From assembly GCA_016789745.1 (NCBI GenBank), contig JAEUQF010000143.1, positions 1-35,364 of the forward strand: a stretch of 35,364 nt of DNA, written 5' to 3'. The translations under genes and the position numbers were made by a program. The notes under the pieces were generated by a model. That model was not told where the DNA came from. It saw nothing but the letters and a program-made list of their open reading frames with translations, and did no database searches. Each line of letters starts with the position of its first letter. The stretch's first letter is position 1. This document shows positions 32,323 to 35,364 of this stretch, in pieces. The stretch is from Bryobacterales bacterium. Its GTDB lineage: Bacteria; Acidobacteriota; Terriglobia; Bryobacterales; Bryobacteraceae.

Positions 32323-33482
32323 GCCGTTGCTCCCAGAATCGTCACTACGCAGGTTGCCCCGCTGCCGCCCAGGTTCTGCGCCAGCCCAATCGAGTGCCGC
32401 CTCACCTGCCGCTCGCCAGCTTCCCCGCGCAACTGCATCACGATGTCGCAGATCTGCGCCACGCCCGTCGCCCCCACCGGATGCCCTTTAGACTTCAACC
32501 CGCCACTAGTGTTGATGGGCCGCGCGCCCGTCAGCGACGTGCACCCCGCCTCCGCGTACGGGCCGCCTTGCCCGCGCTCGCAAAAGCCCAGGTCTTCGCT
32601 CGCAATGATCTCGGCGATGGTGAAGCAGTCGTGCAACTCGGCAAAGTCCACCTGCTTCGCCGTAATGCCCGCCATCTTATAAGCCTTCGCTCCGGCGCGC
32701 TGCACGGCGGCGAATGTCGTGATGTCCTGCTTCTGGTCCAGCGCCAGGTGATCGGACGTCTGGGCAATCCCCAGAATCCGCGCGCCCTTGCCGCCGAACT
32801 CGCGCACGCGATCCAAAGGCGCCAGCAGCACGGCCGCCGCCCCATCGCTGATCAGCGAACAGTCATAGATGGTCAAAGGGTCGGCCACCGGCTTGCCCTT
32901 CAGCGCCTGCTCCACCGTGATCACCTTCTTCAGATGCGCGTCCGGATTCTTGGAGCCCGCCGCGTGGTTCTTCACCGCCACTGCTGCCAACTGCTCGCGC
33001 GTGGTACCGAACTCGTACATGTGCCGCCGCGCGATCATGGCGAACAGGGCAGGGAAGGTGGCTCCGGCGCGGATCTCGCCGTTCAAGTCCCCAGCCGATG
33101 CCAGGATCTCCGCCACCTTCGGCGTAGGCTGCGAGGTCATCACCTCAACTCCCGCCACCAGCGCCACATCGTACATCCCGGCCGACACCGCCGATACGGC
33201 ATGGAAGAACGCCGATCCCGACGATGCACAGGCGGCCTCAAACCGCGTGGCCGGAATCCCGCTCATTCCCGCCGCCGACGCCACGTACGGCGCCAGGTGA
33301 TTCTGTCCCACAAAGCTCGGCCCCGCGAAATTGCCCAAATAGAAGGCCTCCACCTGCTCCGGCGTGGCGTGCGCGTCTTTCAAGGTCTTCGCGATGGCTT
33401 CCGTGGTCAGGGAGCGAATGTCGCGGTCAGGCCAGGCACCGAACGGGGTTTTGCCGATGCCGACTACGGCTACTGGTCTCAT
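32319..33482 (-). CDS. SCP2-type thiolase / acetyl-CoA acetyltransferase-like protein
   Basis: This 387-residue member of the SCP2-thiolase (lipid-transfer-protein) group catalyses cleavage or formation of 3-ketoacyl-CoA with CoA. The nucleophile is Cys85 in FEAACASSGSA. The family blocks VAGVEVMTSQ, ISDGAAAVLL, LHDCFTIAE and GGLKSKGHPVGATG (with the conserved His) are all present. The length is usual for the group. ATG 33482 is preceded by GGTGA on the minus strand. It heads a tightly coupled set with the minimal DUF35 protein and the aminotransferase. Divergent from it is the peroxiredoxin-like gene. Whether it is degradative or biosynthetic cannot be decided from sequence. Confidence 0.9.
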   Translation of the reverse strand: MRPVAVVGIGKTPFGAWPDRDIRSLTTEAIAKTLKDAHATPEQVEAFYLGNFAGPSFVGQNHLAPYVASAAGMSGIPATRFEAACASSGSAFFHAVSAVSAGMYDVALVAGVEVMTSQPTPKVAEILASAGDLNGEIRAGATFPALFAMIARRHMYEFGTTREQLAAVAVKNHAAGSKNPDAHLKKVITVEQALKGKPVADPLTIYDCSLISDGAAAVLLAPLDRVREFGGKGARILGIAQTSDHLALDQKQDITTFAAVQRAGAKAYKMAGITAKQVDFAELHDCFTIAEIIASEDLGFCERGQGGPYAEAGCTSLTGARPINTSGGLKSKGHPVGATGVAQICDIVMQLRGEAGERQVRRHSIGLAQNLGGSGATCVVTILGATA

Positions 33483-33544
33483 ATGTCTTCACCCTAGCAT
33501 GGGGCGCCTTTCTGCATCGCCGCGCCCTGGCAGGCATCCTTCTA

Positions 33545-33556
33545 AACAGATCTGTT
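33545..33556. promoter_or_regulatory. 12-bp palindrome directly before the peroxiredoxin-like ATG
   Basis: AACAGATCTGTT is a perfect 12-bp palindrome that ends at the base before ATG 33557, inside the 74-base divergent spacer shared with the thiolase gene. It could be an operator acting on one or both genes. It replaces the place where a Shine-Dalgarno would be expected. Confidence 0.45.
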
Positions 33557-34081
33557 ATGCGTTCCCCGGACCTGAGCCGATTCCTGACTTCCTCTGGCGA
33601 ATCCCTGCTGGCCCTCAGCCGCCGCTCGCCGGTGCTGCTGGTTTTCCTGCGCCACGCCGGATGCACCTTCTGCCGCGAGGCCCTGGCCGACCTCGGCCGC
33701 CAGCGGGCGGAGATCGAGAGAAGCGGCACGCGGATCGCCCTGGTCCACATGAGTCCCGCCGCCGACTTCGAACAACTGCTGGCCACCTACGGCCTGGCCG
33801 GCGTCGCCCACATCAGCGACCCGCACAAACACGTCTACCAGGCCTTCGGGCTCGGCCGAGGCAACCTCATGCAGCTATTCGGGCCGAACCTCTGGCGGCG
33901 CGGCTTCCAGGCGCTGGCCGACGGCCACGGCGTCGGCAGACTCCAGGGCGACGGCTTCCAGATGCCCGGCCTCTTCGTGCTGGAAGACGGCCGGATCATC
34001 CACAGCTACATCCACAAGGACGCGGGCGACCGGCCGGACTACTGCAGCTTCACACCCCAGCCACGACTTCAATCTCGATAA
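33557..34081 (+). CDS. Peroxiredoxin-like (AhpC/TSA_2, SelL-related) redox protein
   Basis: This is a 174-residue thioredoxin-fold protein. The early strand VLLVFLRHAGCTFCREAL carries a CxxC pair (Cys36, Cys39), as in AhpC-TSA_2 / SelL-related proteins. The middle has IALVHMSPAADFEQLLATYG, and the C-terminal half has GRGNLMQLFGPNLWRRGFQAL and FVLEDGRIIHSYIHKDAGDRPDY, characteristic of that group. It likely reduces peroxides or disulfides in the cytoplasm, substrate unknown. I chose ATG 33557. The same frame is open upstream without homology, because it runs through the divergent thiolase gene. Its last 32 bases overlap the end of the convergent ridA gene. Confidence 0.82.
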   Translation: MRSPDLSRFLTSSGESLLALSRRSPVLLVFLRHAGCTFCREALADLGRQRAEIERSGTRIALVHMSPAADFEQLLATYGLAGVAHISDPHKHVYQAFGLGRGNLMQLFGPNLWRRGFQALADGHGVGRLQGDGFQMPGLFVLEDGRIIHSYIHKDAGDRPDYCSFTPQPRLQSR

Positions 34082-34421
34082 GCGCCCCGCGGTCCAGGCG
34101 GCTGATCTCGACCGTCGTCTTCGCCGGCCGGTGCGTGAAGTACTGGCTGTAGACGCTGTTCATGCGAGGCAGCAGCGTGAAGTCCGTGATGAAGATGTTC
34201 ACCTTCGCCACGTTCGCCAGCGACGCACCGGCATCGGCCAGAACCTGGATGATGTTCTCGATCGCCTGCCGCGTCTGCGCCTCAATGCCCTCCAAAGGCT
34301 GGCCACTCGCGCGATCGAGGCCTAACTGGCCGGACAGAAACACCAAGTTCCCAAGCCGCGCTGCCTGACTGTAAGTATTATTGTTGGGGGGAACGGAAGG
34401 GGTAGGAATCGGGGTGACCAT
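34050..34421 (-). CDS. ridA: RidA-family enamine/imine deaminase
   Basis: This 123-residue protein belongs to the RidA/YjgF/UK114 family, which hydrolyses reactive enamines and imines from PLP enzymes such as threonine dehydratase. Typical blocks are YSQAARLGNLVFLSGQLGLD, QTRQAIENIIQVLADAGASL, VAKVNIFITDF, and the C-terminal VEISRLDRGALIEIEVVA. Arg108 in that block corresponds to the catalytic Arg and Glu118 to the family Glu. Trimeric cytosolic action is known for the family. The link to the nearby PLP aminotransferase is suggestive but they are not in one operon. ATG 34421 has no ribosome-binding site. A consensus -10 lies seven bases upstream. Confidence 0.93.
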   Translation of the reverse strand: MVTPIPTPSVPPNNNTYSQAARLGNLVFLSGQLGLDRASGQPLEGIEAQTRQAIENIIQVLADAGASLANVAKVNIFITDFTLLPRMNSVYSQYFTHRPAKTTVEISRLDRGALIEIEVVAGV

Positions 34422-34443
34422 GGGTAGGATTATAGGTCACCCC
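34411..34443 (-). promoter_or_regulatory. ridA promoter: TATAAT seven bases before the ATG, inside a 9-bp inverted repeat
   Basis: On the minus strand TATAAT (34434-34429) is followed by CCTACCC and then the ATG at 34421, predicting a leaderless mRNA. Perfect 9-base arms, GGGGTGACC and GGTCACCCC (34435-34443 and 34411-34419 on the plus map), flank the -10 and the start codon, so the whole start region sits in the loop of a possible cruciform or between operator half-sites. The -35 is weak (TTCTGT at 17-base spacing). Confidence 0.6.
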
Positions 34444-34461
34444 GCAAGCAAACAGAAACGG

Positions 34462-34617
34462 TCAGATCTTGTGTTCTTTGTAGGGAACGCGCTTGCGAAC
34501 CACCGGGTCGAACTTGACGATCTGCAGTTTTTCGGTGGTCGTCTTCGGGTTCTTTGACGTGGTGTAGAAGTGGCCGGTACCGGCCGTGGAAACGAGTTTG
34601 ATCAGAATGCGGGCCAT
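34462..34617 (-). CDS. rpmG: 50S ribosomal protein L33 (zinc-independent form)
   Basis: This 51-residue protein starts at ATG 34617, with the product beginning [20 protein letters not shown] and ending [13 protein letters not shown]. It contains no cysteines, so it is the zinc-independent (C-minus) paralogue. It is a structural protein of the large subunit near the E site. The ATG directly abuts the TAA of rpmB (TAAATG), indicating translational coupling. The gene is shorter than many gene-finder cutoffs. Confidence 0.97.
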   Translation of the reverse strand: MARILIKLVSTAGTGHFYTTSKNPKTTTEKLQIVKFDPVVRKRVPYKEHKI

Positions 34618-34854
34618 TTAGACGTTCTCCCCTCGGGCGCGCATGTCGGCAATGACGCGCTCAATCCCAAGCTTGTTGATAGTTCTGATTCCGCGGCTGG
34701 ACACCTTCAGCTTCACGAAGCGATTTTCACTCGGAACCCAGAAACGCTTTTCGTGGAGATTCGGCTCAAAGCGGCGGGGCGTCCGGTTGTTGGCGTGCGA
34801 CACACGGTTCCCATACTGCGGCTTCTTTCCGGTGACGGCGCATACCTTAGGCAT
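34618..34854 (-). CDS. rpmB: 50S ribosomal protein L28
   Basis: This 78-residue large-subunit protein begins [20 protein letters not shown], and [19 protein letters not shown] and [12 protein letters not shown] are standard L28 blocks. Only one of the usual zinc-ligand cysteines of C-plus forms is present (Cys5), so it is a zinc-independent type like its neighbour L33. An AGGAG ribosome-binding sequence (34861-34865 on the plus map) precedes ATG 34854 at good spacing. rpmB-rpmG is a conserved ribosomal pair. Confidence 0.97.
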   Translation of the reverse strand: MPKVCAVTGKKPQYGNRVSHANNRTPRRFEPNLHEKRFWVPSENRFVKLKVSSRGIRTINKLGIERVIADMRARGENV

Positions 34855-35106
34855 AGCAAACTCCTGACGGGGTAGATAACCTTACCAGCTTAGCAAAGGA
34901 AAGGCGTACTTGTCCTCAGGGTCTGCCCGGCAGCCCTGCGGTCAACTCACCAGAAAGTGTACCACGGCCGCTTACCGAATGGTTAACGGCGTTCACCGGC
35001 AAGTGAGTTCCCAACCGCCCGGCGTCACGTAAGTCGTTGTATCTAAATCATCAGCGCACCGGCTTCCGGATTGCCCCCCCGCCCACCTGAAAGGAGTCCT
35101 TCCCTC
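34855..35106. other. Divergent intergenic region between rpmB and the PSCyt1 gene
   Basis: 252 bases without an ORF. It should contain the rpmB promoter on the minus strand and the promoter of the cytochrome gene on the plus strand. I see only weak -10-like elements (for example TCTAAAT near 35042 on plus) and no convincing pair. AAGGAG at 35091-35096 is the ribosome-binding site of the plus-strand gene. Confidence 0.5.
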
Positions 35107-35364
35107 TTGCAACCACTACAGGTTCTGGCCGGATTCACTCTTACGCTCGCTCTCAGCGGGCAAACCCTGCCACCCCCACATGCCGGCAAAATCGACTACC
35201 GCCGCGATGTGCAACCCATTCTTAGCCAGAAGTGCTACTCCTGCCATGGCCTGCAGGTACGCCAAGCCGGTCTCCGCCTCGATGCGCGACAGAATGCACT
35301 TCGCGGCGGCGATTACGGCCCCGTGATCCTGCCGGGCCGGTCGGCCGACAGCAAACTCATCAAA
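35107..35364 (+). CDS. PSCyt1-domain (planctomycete cytochrome c-type) protein, truncated by window
   Basis: The 5' 86 codons of a longer gene run off the right edge. TTG 35107 follows AAGGAG (35091-35096) by ten bases, and no ATG fits. The start encodes a signal peptide (LQPLQVLAGFTLTLALSGQ), then YRRDVQPILSQKCYSCHGLQ with the haem-binding CYSCH at residues 43-47, then LRLDARQNALRGGDYGPVILPGRSADSKLI. This is the hallmark of PSCyt1, normally followed by DUF1549 and DUF1553 in proteins of 700-1000 residues. These are exported and common in Planctomycetes and Acidobacteriota. Electron-transfer or glycan-related roles are proposed but unproven. Confidence 0.88.
   Translation, partial: MQPLQVLAGFTLTLALSGQTLPPPHAGKIDYRRDVQPILSQKCYSCHGLQVRQAGLRLDARQNALRGGDYGPVILPGRSADSKLIK

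Overview
The window looks like chromosomal DNA of an Acidobacteriota bacterium, most probably of the Solibacter/Bryobacter type. This is inferred from high GC, three very large Oar-like TonB-dependent receptors that each begin with a carboxypeptidase-like regulatory domain, an AtsA-like sulfatase with a Tat-like leader, leucine-rich-repeat secreted proteins, and the start of a Planctomycete-type cytochrome (PSCyt1) protein at the right edge. No tRNA, rRNA, CRISPR array, insertion sequence or integrase was seen, so this reads as lineage-specific chromosome and not as a mobile island.

Layout. Positions 1-4014 (+) hold three tandem paralogues of one unrecognised family: an N-terminal winged-helix-like region, a Pro-rich linker and HEAT-like repeats. 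The first is cut by the window edge, the middle one is broken by two frameshifts, and the third is intact. Positions 4061-14846 (-) hold three consecutive receptors, with a strong terminator between the second and third in transcription order. A sulfatase (14940-16736, +) diverges from them and converges on a small predicted outer-membrane barrel (16744-17430, -). Positions 17546-21554 (+) are a compact NtrC-like regulator / NtrB-like kinase / Pro-rich lipoprotein operon. An OmpA-type lipoprotein (21741-22532, -) is followed by a structured 3' element that ends in a U-tract. A 368-base region rich in inverted repeats separates it from an NfrB-like glycosyltransferase with a C-terminal MshEN domain (22901-24721, +). 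Then come 6-phosphogluconate dehydrogenase, two coupled LRR proteins, and a MarR regulator with a DUF1398 gene (24771-29931, +).

The minus-strand block 33482-29928 is an operon-like run: SCP2-type thiolase, a 68-residue DUF35 OB-fold protein without zinc ribbon, a class I aminotransferase and a membrane protein. The first three genes are joined by ATGA overlaps. A peroxiredoxin-like gene (+) overlaps RidA (-) tail to tail. rpmB-rpmG (-) and the PSCyt1 gene (+, truncated by the window) end the window.

The most interesting signals are regulatory. The marR gene has a near-consensus -35/-10 promoter that predicts a leaderless mRNA, with two matching 16-bp palindromes 21 bp apart, the second centred on the start codon. 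ridA and the receptor gene at 7651 show the same -10-to-ATG spacing. Two structured RNA candidates flank the OmpA-like gene. The only clearly non-standard protein family is the HEAT paralogue array at the left edge.
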